Positions 26,106-35,077 of a stretch of 64,000 bases of DNA are shown piece by piece (positions within the stretch are counted from its first letter, which is position 1; each line of letters opens with the position of its first letter). The position numbers were made by a program, and so were the translations under genes. The DNA is from an uncultured Bacilli bacterium (GTDB lineage: Bacteria > Bacillota_I > Bacilli_A > RFN20 > CAG-826): positions 281,939-345,938 of the forward strand of contig CAKUXV010000001.1 in assembly GCA_934700895.1 (NCBI GenBank), read 5' to 3'. Under the pieces are notes generated by a model that saw only the letters and a program-made list of their open reading frames with translations, was not told where the DNA came from and did no database searches.

Positions 26106-26687
26106 TCAGGCCTTTTCGCCTAATAAGAGAAAGAGGTGTTCGTCTTCTTTTGCATCTAAAATTTTGAAGTTTTGACCCCATTTTCGCCCTTCTTCGACCG
26201 CGGAATCGAGGTCGCGAGAATAGGGGTGGGCCTTTCCGACGTGGGCGGCCATGAGTTCAAAACGGGACAGATTATGAAGAACGAGCAGGTGCCCCTTTGG
26301 CTTTAAAACGCGATGGGCTTGTTGAACGAAACCCTCGACGTCTAAAAAATGGGGGTAAGCGTTGAAGACCACAATCCAATCGAATCCTTCGCCTTCAAAA
26401 TGCAGGAAGTCTCCGGATTCAAAATGAAGATGCGGGTTATCCTGATATTTTTCTTTCGCTTTTTCAATCATCTTGGGGGACAAGTCTAATCCCAAAACGT
26501 CACATTCCGTCTTTTCGTAGAGGTATGGGGTGAGGATTCCCGTCCCGCAGGCAAGATCAAGAACCTTGTCCCTTTTTTGGATGGGGATATCTTTTAGAAG
26601 CAGACGCAAAGAAGAGGCGGTCGCCCTTTCTTTGTCGTCCCAAGAAGAACTTTGGATATCAAAAAATTCCTGCATGGAGGAGATCAT
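26106..26687 (-). CDS. Class I SAM-dependent methyltransferase
   Basis: The 193-residue protein has the Rossmann-type SAM site VLDLACGTGILTPYL (motif I), an acidic residue at the end of strand 2 (LGLDLSPKMIEKAK), FDWIVVFNAYPHF (motif IV-like) and HRVLKPKGHLLVLHN (motif V/VI). Its start overlaps the stop of the substrate-binding protein gene as ATGA, so it is translationally coupled to the ABC transporter. The substrate is unknown; a role in modifying the imported metal complex or corrinoid is a guess from position. Confidence 0.82.
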   Translation of the reverse strand: MISSMQEFFDIQSSSWDDKERATASSLRLLLKDIPIQKRDKVLDLACGTGILTPYLYEKTECDVLGLDLSPKMIEKAKEKYQDNPHLHFESGDFLHFEGEGFDWIVVFNAYPHFLDVEGFVQQAHRVLKPKGHLLVLHNLSRFELMAAHVGKAHPYSRDLDSAVEEGRKWGQNFKILDAKEDEHLFLLLGEKA

Positions 26688-27901
26688 TGAGCTTTCTCCG
26701 TCAAGAATGCGCGAAGGTCGGAAATCTTTTGGTATCCGCCGTATTGGCCATTCATCGCGGCGAGCTCGGCATAAATTTTCTTGCCGGTGAAGACTTCCAA
26801 AATCTCGTCGGCTTTTGCGGTGATATCAAATCCGGCAAAAGCGGCAGGATAAACGCTAGAGGCGACGAAATAGGTGTTGATTAGATGGATTTCGATGTTT
26901 TGGTAGTAGGCGTTATAAGGAAGTTGAAGATAGACTTCGCCATTTTCCACGGCCTTCACTCCATCAAAGATGGTTTTGTCTTCTTTGAATAATCCAATGG
27001 TTTTGGCCATGCCCGCGGCATCTAAAATCATGACGTCGATATTGCCGCTCACAGCGGCAAATTTTTCTTTTTCAATGCTTTGGACCCCCGAAGCCGCAAG
27101 CCCTTGGTCTGCTAAAACGTTGGTGATTCCTGCCACGGCGAAAGAGGGGTCGGTTGGGTTGGTGGATAGATAGTCTTTTTGGCCCCAGTTGCCGACTCCA
27201 CCCAGATAGACTTTTGGCTTTTCGGTCACGTTTTCCACGTGTTTGGAGATATCTTCTTTCGCGGTTTTGATGCAATTCAAAATTACTTGGCTCCGATCTT
27301 CTTTGCCAAGCAATTTTCCTAGGTTAGTTAAGGTTGCGGCAAAAGTATCGTCAAAAGCGCCTTTTTGGCCATATTTAACGGTAAAGACTTTGGCGCCGCT
27401 TTTCTTTTCCATTTGATCCGCTTGTTCGTTGGTTTCGTAGTCGCTGATGATTAAATCGGGGGCGCAGGTAACAATCTTTTCAAGCTCCGGTTTCTGATGC
27501 ATGGGCCCGCCTTCGCCACAGGTCGGCAAATCGGCCCATTCGCTTGCGTTGGCGTCAAAATAAGGGCGAGCAACGCCACTAAAGGGAGCGGAAGCACCGC
27601 GCTTTGAAAGGTTATCGATATCTTCGATGCCCACTAAACGCCCCTTGCCGCTTTCTAAATAGGAATAATAACGGAGGGCGCCGGCTCCGACACAAATGAT
27701 TTTCTGGATGGAAGCGGGGTCAACGGTCACTTTCCTCCCAATGCCATCCGTCACTTCGACTGGCTTGACGATAGGGGTGGATTCGGAAGTCGATGGTTCG
27801 GTTTTGGACGGCTCCGTTTTCGAATTGTTGGGGTTGTCTCCGTTTCCGCAGGAGGCCAATAAGGCTGCGGAAAGGAGGAACAAGGTGGATGGTTTTTTCA
27901 T
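26684..27901 (-). CDS. Iron-complex/corrinoid-type ABC transporter substrate-binding lipoprotein
   Basis: The 405-residue lipoprotein has the signal LSAALLASCGNG with the lipidated Cys in LASC and a Lys/Thr/Pro/Ser linker. The body matches the class III (BtuF/FhuD/PeplasBP_2) fold: VTDGIGRKVTVD at the start, DLIISDYETNEQAD, and LDAAGMAKTIGLFK toward the end. It delivers a metal chelate or free metal to the FecCD-type permease encoded upstream. The nearby nickel chaperone gene hypB suggests nickel, but iron-siderophore or cobalamin are equally open from the sequence. Confidence 0.83.
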   Translation of the reverse strand: MKKPSTLFLLSAALLASCGNGDNPNNSKTEPSKTEPSTSESTPIVKPVEVTDGIGRKVTVDPASIQKIICVGAGALRYYSYLESGKGRLVGIEDIDNLSKRGASAPFSGVARPYFDANASEWADLPTCGEGGPMHQKPELEKIVTCAPDLIISDYETNEQADQMEKKSGAKVFTVKYGQKGAFDDTFAATLTNLGKLLGKEDRSQVILNCIKTAKEDISKHVENVTEKPKVYLGGVGNWGQKDYLSTNPTDPSFAVAGITNVLADQGLAASGVQSIEKEKFAAVSGNIDVMILDAAGMAKTIGLFKEDKTIFDGVKAVENGEVYLQLPYNAYYQNIEIHLINTYFVASSVYPAAFAGFDITAKADEILEVFTGKKIYAELAAMNGQYGGYQKISDLRAFLTEKAQ

Positions 27902-28668
27902 GGATTTCTCCCTTTCTTATTTTGAAATTCAATATAGGTTCCGCCTTCTTTTTGAATAAAGGCGGCATCTGCCTCGTAAATGTCGGAGAGGATTTTTTCA
28001 TTCAAATCCTTTTTGGCGACGTCATAAGCAAGATGAGTTTCCTTTAGAAACAGGAAACGATCAGCGACGGAATAGGCTTCGTTGATATCATGAAGACACA
28101 AAAGGACGCAGGTGCCGGAATTGGCAATCTCTCTCACTTTTTGTAAGAATTCGAGTCGGGCTTTCACGTCCAAGGAAGCGGTTGGCTCGTCCAAAAGAAG
28201 GACTTGAGGCTTTCCCACCATGGCTCTAGCAATGCCGACTCGCTGCTTTTCTCCGCCACTAAGCTCATCAACGTTACGGTCTCGATATTCGGCGATCCCC
28301 ATTTCAAATAGAGTTTGGACGACGGCTTCTTTGTCCAAAGGGGAAGGACTCCAAGAAAAATAAGGGAGGCGCCCTAAAAGCAAATAGTCAAAAACGGTTA
28401 GCCCCCCACCTTCAAAGGATTGGGTAAGAGTGGCTATTTTTTGAGCACGCGCCTTGGGGGACATCTCCTTCAATGCTTTTCCTTCTAAAATGATTTCCCC
28501 TTCTTTAGGCTTTTTAATACCGGAAAGAAGATGAAACAAAGTGCTTTTCCCTGCCCCGTTTTGTCCTAATAAAGCATTGACGGTCCCAGGCTCAAGCGAA
28601 AAGGAAACGTTTTGAAGAATCGCTTTTTTGCCGTAAAAGAAGGAGAGGCCCTTTGCTTCTAAACTCAT
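27898..28668 (-). CDS. FecE/BtuD-type ABC transporter ATPase
   Basis: The 256-residue ATPase has Walker A GQNGAGKST, the Q-loop region, the signature LSGGEKQRVGIARAM and Walker B VLLLDEPTASLD, with HD(I)NEAYSVADRF as switch. It overlaps the permease gene before it and the binding-protein gene after it by 4 bases each, which shows tight coupling in the operon. Confidence 0.93.
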   Translation of the reverse strand: MSLEAKGLSFFYGKKAILQNVSFSLEPGTVNALLGQNGAGKSTLFHLLSGIKKPKEGEIILEGKALKEMSPKARAQKIATLTQSFEGGGLTVFDYLLLGRLPYFSWSPSPLDKEAVVQTLFEMGIAEYRDRNVDELSGGEKQRVGIARAMVGKPQVLLLDEPTASLDVKARLEFLQKVREIANSGTCVLLCLHDINEAYSVADRFLFLKETHLAYDVAKKDLNEKILSDIYEADAAFIQKEGGTYIEFQNKKGRNP

Positions 28669-29738
28669 AGGGCTTTCTCCTTTTTCGAGAAGAGCAAGAA
28701 AAGGAAGAATGGGGCGCCAATCAAGGCTGTGATGGCCCCTACGGGAAGAGAAGTTCCTCTGCCAATCAAACGAGTGAGGATGTCACAAACTAGAAGCAGC
28801 CCTGCTCCGCCTAAAAAAGATGCGGGCAGCAACAAACGCATGTCGTTGCCTACAAACCTCTTCAAAATATGCGGAGCCATGATGCCGATAAATCCGATGA
28901 TGCCACAAAAGCAAACGCAAACCGCGGTTAATAAGGAGGATAAAAACAGAAGAATGAAACGAACCACCGAGGTCTTTACCCCTAGGCTTTTGGCCAAATC
29001 CTCTCCCCCTTGCATCGCATTAAGCGGGTAAGAGAAAAAGAAAGCAATGATTAAACAAGATAGGGCAATCCCTCCGATAATCCCGTTTTGAGCAAAATCT
29101 AGCCGCTCCAAATCACCAAAGGTCCAATTGGTTACGCTGGAAAGCTGAACGTCGTCGGCGAAAAACTGAAGCAAGGTGGTAAGAGCCTGAAATAAAGAAG
29201 AAAAGGAAACCCCAATCAGCAAAACGCTGGTCGGTTTAAAATGGGCAAAAGCAGAGAAGGCCATGACCAAAAAAAGGCATAATGCCGAGAATAACAAAGC
29301 GAATGTGCTTGTTACCCAGGGGCTTTGGGAAACGTAGAGGAAATCGTTGCGGCCACTATGGGTGGTGCCAAAAGCAATGAAAATCGCAATATTCGCACCA
29401 AAACTTGCCGCATTGGAAACACCTAACGTGGAAGGAGAGGCGAGGCCGTTTCGAAGGCATGACTGCATGAGCAAGCCACTTAACGCCAATCCTGCCCCGA
29501 CAACAATGGCTCCCAAGGTTCGAGGGAGACGAATTCCTCGTACGATGCGAATCGTTCCCGCTTCGCCATTGCCAAACAGGGCTTTCCAAGAAGAGAAAAA
29601 ACCGATTCCGGAAGACCCGATGCCCAGGGAAATAAAAAAGAGAACAACAAGGATCAACAAAGCGATAAGAAGAGCAAATAGTTTTTTGCTTTGGCTCTTT
29701 CGCCTTTCTCGCACGATGTTGTTCGTCCACGTATCCAT
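28665..29738 (-). CDS. FecCD/BtuC-type ABC transporter permease
   Basis: The 357-residue protein has about ten transmembrane helices with FecCD family motifs: VRGIRLPRTLGAIVVGAGLALSG near the start, QSCLRNGLASPSTLGVSNAASFG after it, and FIGIMAPHILKRFVGNDMR in the coupling region. It is the first gene of a four-gene operon with the ATPase, the binding protein and a methyltransferase. A TetR gene is divergent and could control it. Confidence 0.92.
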   Translation of the reverse strand: MDTWTNNIVRERRKSQSKKLFALLIALLILVVLFFISLGIGSSGIGFFSSWKALFGNGEAGTIRIVRGIRLPRTLGAIVVGAGLALSGLLMQSCLRNGLASPSTLGVSNAASFGANIAIFIAFGTTHSGRNDFLYVSQSPWVTSTFALLFSALCLFLVMAFSAFAHFKPTSVLLIGVSFSSLFQALTTLLQFFADDVQLSSVTNWTFGDLERLDFAQNGIIGGIALSCLIIAFFFSYPLNAMQGGEDLAKSLGVKTSVVRFILLFLSSLLTAVCVCFCGIIGFIGIMAPHILKRFVGNDMRLLLPASFLGGAGLLLVCDILTRLIGRGTSLPVGAITALIGAPFFLFLLFSKKEKAL

Positions 29739-29767
29739 GCGGAGTATCTTATCATAAAAACAAAGAA

Positions 29768-29848
29768 ACAGAACAAAACTTAATAAATAGTTCTGTAAAA
29801 AGAAAACAAATATAAGAAAAGTGTTCGCTTAATTGAAATATATCGAAC
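29768..29848. promoter_or_regulatory. Two inverted repeats in the TetR/ABC divergent region
   Basis: ACAGAAC (29768-29774) with GTTCTGT (29790-29796) and GTTCG (29823-29827) with CGAAC (29844-29848) are two inverted repeats between the divergent promoters. They are natural candidates for operators of the adjacent TetR protein, controlling both itself and the transporter. Confidence 0.4.
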
Positions 29849-29867
29849 TCTTGTTTAGAATAATGGC

Positions 29868-30425
29868 ATGGATAAACGAGAAGAGAAGACCTTAAACGCG
29901 GTTTATGAGGCGTTGCGCCTCGAACTTGGAAACAAGGAATACCAAGATATTTCGGTGTCGGACTTGCTAACGACCGCCCATATTTCCCGCTCGACTTTCT
30001 ATAGTCATTTCAAAAGCAAAGAAGATGTTTTGCTGGGTGTTTGCTCCACGATTTTTGACCATGTCTTTTCCCCGTCTCAGCAAAAAGAAGCGGATCACGA
30101 TTTTTCGGGGTCCTCCCATTTCGATTACCGTCATCTCATCACTCATATCTTCTATCATTTCTATGATGAGAAGAGTTTGATATCGGCGATTTTATCTTCT
30201 CAGTCTGGCGCTCCGATTTTCTTGGAGAATCTCAAGGAACGTTCTCTCCCTTTGATGTCGGCCTGCGTCAAATCCCATACCTTTTATAAACCGGGTATTC
30301 CCGAAGAGATGCAAACGCACCAATTAACGGAGAGTTTTGTGTCTTTGCTCCGTTATTGGGTGAGTGGAGGCTGCGTCTTGACCCCGGAAGAAATGACGGA
30401 TTATTTCAGTCGGCTTTACGCTTAA
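29868..30425 (+). CDS. TetR-family regulator next to metal transporter
   Basis: The 185-residue protein has the TetR N-terminal domain YQDISVSDLLTTAHISRSTFYSHFKSKEDVL, which includes the conserved recognition helix, and a C-terminal TetR_C-like helical part. The start ATG 29868 lies 6 bases after a TAGAAT -10 box, so the message would be leaderless. Divergent placement to the FecCD operon and the inverted repeats between them suggest that it regulates the transporter. Confidence 0.83.
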   Translation: MDKREEKTLNAVYEALRLELGNKEYQDISVSDLLTTAHISRSTFYSHFKSKEDVLLGVCSTIFDHVFSPSQQKEADHDFSGSSHFDYRHLITHIFYHFYDEKSLISAILSSQSGAPIFLENLKERSLPLMSACVKSHTFYKPGIPEEMQTHQLTESFVSLLRYWVSGGCVLTPEEMTDYFSRLYA

Positions 30426-30643
30426 AGATATTTTTTGAAGCAAAGCTTAAACTCCCATCTTTAATTTTTGGATAAATTTATACCTATTTTTAAGCGCAAC
30501 TATTTAAAAAGAAACAGTTACGCGAAATTATTGGTATGGAAAAGAGGATTCCCGTTCAGTGAAACGCTTTCGAAAAAATGCTAATCCCATACCTTTTGTG
30601 ATTAAAACCCTCTAATATATGAAGGAATAAAAGGAGATTAATC
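30426..30643. other. Leader region of hypB with long inverted repeat
   Basis: The spacer holds an AT-rich stretch and then GGTATGG (about 30534) and CCATACC (about 30589), which can pair over a ~50-base interior; inner GGATT/AATCC could extend the stem with a bulge. This could be a structured leader of hypB. It matches no riboswitch class I can recall. AAAGGAG precedes the hypB ATG. Confidence 0.3.
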
Positions 30644-31318
30644 ATGGGCGATGTTCGCGTGATTCGGGTCAAGCAATCTGTTTTGGCCAACAATGACCGG
30701 AGGGCAGAAGAACTCCGCAAAGAATTAAAGGAGAAAGGAGTGTTCCTCATCAATTTGATGTCGAGCCCGGGATCGGGAAAAACCACCCTTCTGGTTAACC
30801 TTATTAATAAGTTAAAGGAAAAACTCCGTGTTGGCGTTATCGAAGCGGACATGGATGCGACGGTAGACGCAGAAACCATCGAAGCCAAAACGGGCGTGAA
30901 AACCATCCAACTTCATACTTCCGGAGAATGCCACCTCGATGCCAAGATGACCCAAGAAGGGTTTGAAAGCCTCGGTGGAGATGGACTAGACCTCGTCATT
31001 CTAGAAAATATTGGCAACCTCGTTTGCCCCGCCGAATTCGATACGGGAGCTACTCTCAAGATGGTTTTGCTTTCCATCCCCGAAGGCGATGATAAGCCGT
31101 TGAAATATCCGCTTATGTTCACGAAGGGCGATGTCTTTGTTTTCACGAAGATGGATACGAAAATCGTTTTCGACTTTGATGTGGAGAAAGCGAAAGAAAG
31201 AATTTTACGTTTGCAGAAGAACGCCGTTTTCTTCCCCGTTTCCGCCAAAAAAGACGAAGGCGTGCAAGAACTCGCCGATTATTTGATCGAGCAGGTGAAA
31301 GCCTATCAAAAAAACTAA
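30644..31318 (+). CDS. hypB: HypB-type nickel-insertion GTPase
   Basis: The 224-residue SIMIBI-class GTPase has the P-loop SSPGSGKTT at about residues 40-48, EADMDATVDAETI as switch region, the metal-binding HTSGECHLDAKM segment, and ENIGNLVCPAEFDTGA. HypB inserts nickel into NiFe-hydrogenase precursors with HypA. The histidine-rich N-terminus of some HypB proteins is absent. No hypA, hypC-F, hydrogenase or urease genes lie in this window, so its client is unknown here; the transporter upstream may supply nickel. Confidence 0.9.
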   Translation: MGDVRVIRVKQSVLANNDRRAEELRKELKEKGVFLINLMSSPGSGKTTLLVNLINKLKEKLRVGVIEADMDATVDAETIEAKTGVKTIQLHTSGECHLDAKMTQEGFESLGGDGLDLVILENIGNLVCPAEFDTGATLKMVLLSIPEGDDKPLKYPLMFTKGDVFVFTKMDTKIVFDFDVEKAKERILRLQKNAVFFPVSAKKDEGVQELADYLIEQVKAYQKN

Positions 31319-31376
31319 CATTTCATCGGCAATTTTTTAGTCAATAGACGTTACGATTATTTTTGTTTCAAAAACG

Positions 31377-31476
31377 ACCCCTCTAGGCTTATTGAAAGAC
31401 CCTGAGGAAAAGAGTTTCCATAAACATACGATTATGCGTTAATTTTCGTTATTTTCGCCTAGAAGGGTATCTTTTT
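31377..31476 (+). ncRNA. Candidate structured RNA between hypB and the CarD-like gene
   Basis: ACCCCTCTAGGC (31377-31388) pairs with GCCTAGAAGGGT (31457-31468), 11 of 12 positions, enclosing about 68 bases. Inside is a hairpin GGAAA-AGAG-TTTCC (31406-31419) and further weak pairing. A run of T follows the closing stem at 31471-31476. It could be a small RNA ending in a terminator or a structured 3' end of the hypB message. No known family is recognised. Confidence 0.4.
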
Positions 31477-31490
31477 TCGGTTTTTCGGGG

Positions 31491-31496
31491 TATAAT
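31491..31496 (+). promoter_or_regulatory. -10 box TATAAT of the CarD-like gene
   Basis: A consensus TATAAT stands about 50 bases before the CarD start. The -35 region is T-rich without a clear match. Confidence 0.5.
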
Positions 31497-31547
31497 GAAC
31501 AGGATATTGATAGCTGTTGGTTAATAAAAAAGGAGGAACGTCCCAGA

Positions 31548-32039
31548 ATGGAAATCGGAATCGGTGATTACGTCTTTCACACCCATTGTGGTGTTTGCCG
31601 CGTGGAGGAAATAGCCCCCCTAAGCGGTGACGATTCAGGCATGCTCTATTTTGTTCTTCGTCCTTTGTATGGCGACGAGAAATCCACGATCGTTCGCGTC
31701 CCTTTGTCTCGCTCGGATTCTCTTGCGGCTCCGATGAGCAAAGAAGAGGCCCTTCAAGCAATCAAAGAATGGCCCTCGACCCGCACCTATATTTACGTCA
31801 GCGATTCCAAGGTTCGGAAATCCGCTTATGAAGCTTCGCTAAAAAGCGGCCTCGTGAAGGATTTGGCCCCCTTGCTAGAAGGGGCATTCCAACGGAAACT
31901 CAAGGATGGACACCTCAATTCCATGGACTCCCAATTCGTGGCTAAGGCTACCCCCATCGTATATGGGGAACTCGCGTTTGGATTAGGAATCGATTACGAA
32001 GACGTTCCGGAATTTATTCGGGCCAACGTCAAAGCCTAA
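31548..32039 (+). CDS. CarD/CdnL-family RNA polymerase-binding regulator
   Basis: The 163-residue protein starts with a Tudor-like RNA polymerase interaction domain (IGDYVFHTHCGVCRVEEI then YFVLRPLYGDEKSTIVRVPLS) and continues with a helical DNA-binding domain, as in CarD/CdnL and the RID of TRCF. These proteins stabilise open complexes at promoters, notably of rRNA genes. AAAGGAGGAACG precedes the ATG. It is a single gene. Confidence 0.85.
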   Translation: MEIGIGDYVFHTHCGVCRVEEIAPLSGDDSGMLYFVLRPLYGDEKSTIVRVPLSRSDSLAAPMSKEEALQAIKEWPSTRTYIYVSDSKVRKSAYEASLKSGLVKDLAPLLEGAFQRKLKDGHLNSMDSQFVAKATPIVYGELAFGLGIDYEDVPEFIRANVKA

Positions 32040-32100
32040 GTTTCTTGCTAAGTAAAAAACCGGACCCCAACGCGGGCCCAGTTTTCATAAAGGCTTAAAA

Positions 32101-33237
32101 TTATTTGGCTTCCCCGACGCAATAATCGAGCAAGGCGTTAAGCAAGGGCTTTACGTATTCTTCTAATCCCTCGTGGTTATTGGACGTCTCTACTCCCACG
32201 AGGTTTTTCTTTTCGACCTTATTCAAGTAGGAGAAGATCTCCAAATTGTCCCGGCTTCCATCAAAATAACTTTCCGTGACCTTGCCGTCTTGGATTGTTT
32301 CGTTAAAGAAGACCCCGCTCGCGTCGATGACGTCTCCGGTTTTACTGACCCCATCGGGATTGACGTGGAAGATTGTTGGGAATACGCCTTGGCTATAACC
32401 CGCGGGATTGTAAGAAGAATAGGCGAGTCCATATTCGACCTTGAAGGCGTTATATTGTTCCGCCGCGGCCTTGCCATATTCGCTATCTTCGTCCCGATAA
32501 TGGACTTGACCATCTTCATCCACGATCGAAGCGATTCCCGGGGCATCGCAATCGATGATGTAACTATCCTGCACCCCGGTTAAATGGGACTCGTACCAGG
32601 AGGAATAAAGGCCGCGCTGCAAATAGGAACAATCCCCACAACGCTGACGGGAGAAATAGATCGTGAATTCCTGGCTCCCCGCATATAAGGAATCCAATTG
32701 TTCCTTGTTCACAAAGAAGACGCGGGGGAGTTCGATTCGGTTGAGCATCCACGTCTTAAAAACCTCGTAAGAAGTATAGAAAGGAGAGACTTCATCCGCG
32801 TCATTATTCTGGGCGACGAGCCCCCCGTCTTTAAAGATTCCAATGGTCGCTTTCTCCACTCCGAGGCTAAGGCCCAAAGAGGAGGTGAGTTGATCGCTAT
32901 ATATATAGTAAAAGAGGAAGTTGAATTCGCGTTGGAAGGAAACGATGTTTTGTTCGTGAAATCGGTTCCAGCATCCGCAGGTGGAATGGCTTCCGGTTTC
33001 TCCTCTCCCCATGACGATCAAAACGAAATTGTCTTTGCCCGCAATCATTTTTTGAAGGACGGATTCGTCCTCCAATTTTTTCATATGGGACAAAGAATCC
33101 ACCTCTTGAGAAACGAATTCTTTCGTTCCAAAAAGCAGGGGTGTTTTTTGAATTTTTTCTCCCCCGTTTCCCTTGCAAGAAACAAGGCTAAAAACAAGCG
33201 ATAATCCTAGAAAAGAAATTTGGCTAAATTTGCTCAT
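32101..33237 (-). CDS. Lipoprotein with two thioredoxin-like CxxC-type segments
   Basis: The 378-residue product has a signal peptide with lipobox LVSC. Two thioredoxin-like segments are visible: the first around VLIVMGRGETGSHSTCGCWNRF with CGC, the second around FTIYFSRQRCGDCSYLQRG with CGDC. This suggests a surface thiol oxidoreductase or a protein with two degenerate thioredoxin folds. The first motif CxC is not a normal CxxC active site. It lies divergent to the pot operon; no obvious partner gene is adjacent. Confidence 0.6.
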   Translation of the reverse strand: MSKFSQISFLGLSLVFSLVSCKGNGGEKIQKTPLLFGTKEFVSQEVDSLSHMKKLEDESVLQKMIAGKDNFVLIVMGRGETGSHSTCGCWNRFHEQNIVSFQREFNFLFYYIYSDQLTSSLGLSLGVEKATIGIFKDGGLVAQNNDADEVSPFYTSYEVFKTWMLNRIELPRVFFVNKEQLDSLYAGSQEFTIYFSRQRCGDCSYLQRGLYSSWYESHLTGVQDSYIIDCDAPGIASIVDEDGQVHYRDEDSEYGKAAAEQYNAFKVEYGLAYSSYNPAGYSQGVFPTIFHVNPDGVSKTGDVIDASGVFFNETIQDGKVTESYFDGSRDNLEIFSYLNKVEKKNLVGVETSNNHEGLEEYVKPLLNALLDYCVGEAK

Positions 33238-33519
33238 GATATGTGATTGTAAACTAGCCGAAAAAAATTGCGATAATTTTTTGCAAAAAAACGTAAAAAA
33301 TTTTGGAGAAAAAAATCGTTGAAAAGTTTCGATTATGCCGAAGAAAAGCCTATTTTTATTTTTTTAAAATTTTGCACGAAAAAAATTGCAAAAATTTTTA
33401 TTGCTTTTTTGGTCCGTTACCCCCATTATTTTCGCCGTTGAAAATCCTAGCCTTAAGCGCAGGGTCTTCACGCTGTAACATCTTTCTTTTTTGGAACCGA
33501 AACTTTGGGAGGGATTCTT
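33238..33519. other. AT-rich divergent region between thioredoxin lipoprotein and potA
   Basis: About 280 bases with long A and T runs and repeated AAAAAAATTGC-like words. It separates divergent genes and should hold the promoters of both. I see no certain -10/-35 pair and no gene. Confidence 0.45.
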
Positions 33520-35076
33520 ATGGGTGATGAACAGGAAACAATCATTAGTTTGCGGCACGTCTGCAAGGAGTTCGACGGCACGACGGTCGTCGATGACTTT
33601 AATTTGGAAGTCAAACGGGGAGAATTCATTACAATTCTCGGTCCGTCCGGCTGCGGAAAGACCACGACCCTGCGCATGATCGCGGGCTTTGAGCTTCCTA
33701 GCTCTGGCCAAATTCTTTTGAATGGCCAAGACATTTCTCTTCTTCCGCCTTATAAGCGCCCGGTCAACACCGTCTTCCAGCACTACGCGCTTTTCCCACA
33801 TCTTGACGTTTACGATAACGTGGCTTTTGGCCTCAAGATGAAGAAAATCGCCGTGCCGCAAGTGGACAAAGCGGGCAAGCCGATCCTTGACGCCAACGGC
33901 GTGCAAAAAGTCAAAATGAAGCACCTTTCCGCCAAGACGATCGACGAAAAGGTTTCTCGCGCTTTGAAACTCGTCGACCTCGAAGAAATGGAAGATCGCG
34001 ACGTCTCCACCCTTTCCGGTGGCCAGCAGCAGCGCGTTGCCATTGCCCGTGCCATCGTCAACGAGCCGAAGGTGTTGCTCCTCGATGAGCCGCTTTCTGC
34101 CTTGGACCACAAGATGCGCAAAGACATGCAAATCGAATTGAAAGAAATGCACCGCAAACTCGGCATCACCTTCTTCTATGTCACCCACGACCAAGAAGAA
34201 GCCCTTACGATGTCCGATCGCATCATCGTCATGAAAGATGGCGTCATTCAACAATGTGGCACCCCCGAACAAATCTACAACGAACCGGTCAATGCTTTTG
34301 TTGCAGACTTCATCGGGGAATCCAACATCTATGCCGGCACGGTTGTCGGCAACAAGAAAGTCCGTTTCATCGGACAGGTTTGGGACTGCGTCGACGACTT
34401 CCCGCTAAATGAGAAAGTCCACGTCGTGGTTCGCCCCGAAGACTTCTTGATGGGCGAAAAAGGAGCGGGAGTGGTCGATGGAACCATCACCTCCAAGATT
34501 TTCCAAGGCGTCCATTATGAATACATCGTTCACGTCGGCAAATCCGAAATCGCCTGCCGGGACACCAAAGATCGCGCGGTCGGTGAAATCGTTTCGCTCC
34601 GCGTGGAGAAAGAGAATATCCAAGTCATGCATCGCCCCTATGCGGAAAACGAATACGACGACGCTTGGATCGATTCCGATAACAATTTGGTCATCGGTAA
34701 GGCCTCGTTCCCGGTCCACGTCGAACAGCTCGTGGAAAAAGGCATCCTCCAAGAAGACGGAACCGTCTATTCCCCTCTTACCCAGAAGCGTTATAACTTC
34801 GCCGCCAACGAAGCGGAAGTCGTCGCGACGATTCCCTTGGATAAAATCATCCTCTCTGACGATTTGAGCCTCGGTTCTGCAGAGGGCAGCATCGTGAGCC
34901 TCGTCTGGGTTGGCGACCATTATCAGTATTTGGTCCGCACGGAAGATGAACAAGACTTCATCGCCGATTCCCCCTATTCCTGGAACGAAAACGATTTGGT
35001 ATCGATTGACGTGAAGCCGGAAGACATCAAGATTCGCCTCAAAGGCGCTCTTGATAGCTTCGCCGTGGAGGAGTGA
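33520..35076 (+). CDS. potA: Spermidine/putrescine ABC transporter ATPase, long form
   Basis: The 518-residue ATPase has Walker [10 protein letters not shown], signature LSGGQQQR, Walker [12 protein letters not shown] and the H-loop [11 protein letters not shown]. It has a ~25-residue insertion after the Q-loop ([19 protein letters not shown]) and a C-terminal part about 150 residues longer than normal PotA, seemingly with a second TOBE-like beta domain. GGGAGGG (33507-33513) before ATG 33520 decides the start. It is the first gene of potABCD and energises polyamine uptake. Confidence 0.92.
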   Translation: MGDEQETIISLRHVCKEFDGTTVVDDFNLEVKRGEFITILGPSGCGKTTTLRMIAGFELPSSGQILLNGQDISLLPPYKRPVNTVFQHYALFPHLDVYDNVAFGLKMKKIAVPQVDKAGKPILDANGVQKVKMKHLSAKTIDEKVSRALKLVDLEEMEDRDVSTLSGGQQQRVAIARAIVNEPKVLLLDEPLSALDHKMRKDMQIELKEMHRKLGITFFYVTHDQEEALTMSDRIIVMKDGVIQQCGTPEQIYNEPVNAFVADFIGESNIYAGTVVGNKKVRFIGQVWDCVDDFPLNEKVHVVVRPEDFLMGEKGAGVVDGTITSKIFQGVHYEYIVHVGKSEIACRDTKDRAVGEIVSLRVEKENIQVMHRPYAENEYDDAWIDSDNNLVIGKASFPVHVEQLVEKGILQEDGTVYSPLTQKRYNFAANEAEVVATIPLDKIILSDDLSLGSAEGSIVSLVWVGDHYQYLVRTEDEQDFIADSPYSWNENDLVSIDVKPEDIKIRLKGALDSFAVEE

Positions 35077-35077
35077 A

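Noticed and set aside
32041..32095. Possible terminator after the CarD-like gene
   Set aside because: The arms around AAAACCGGACCCC and GGGCCCAGTTTT pair with two mismatches, so I could not support it firmly.
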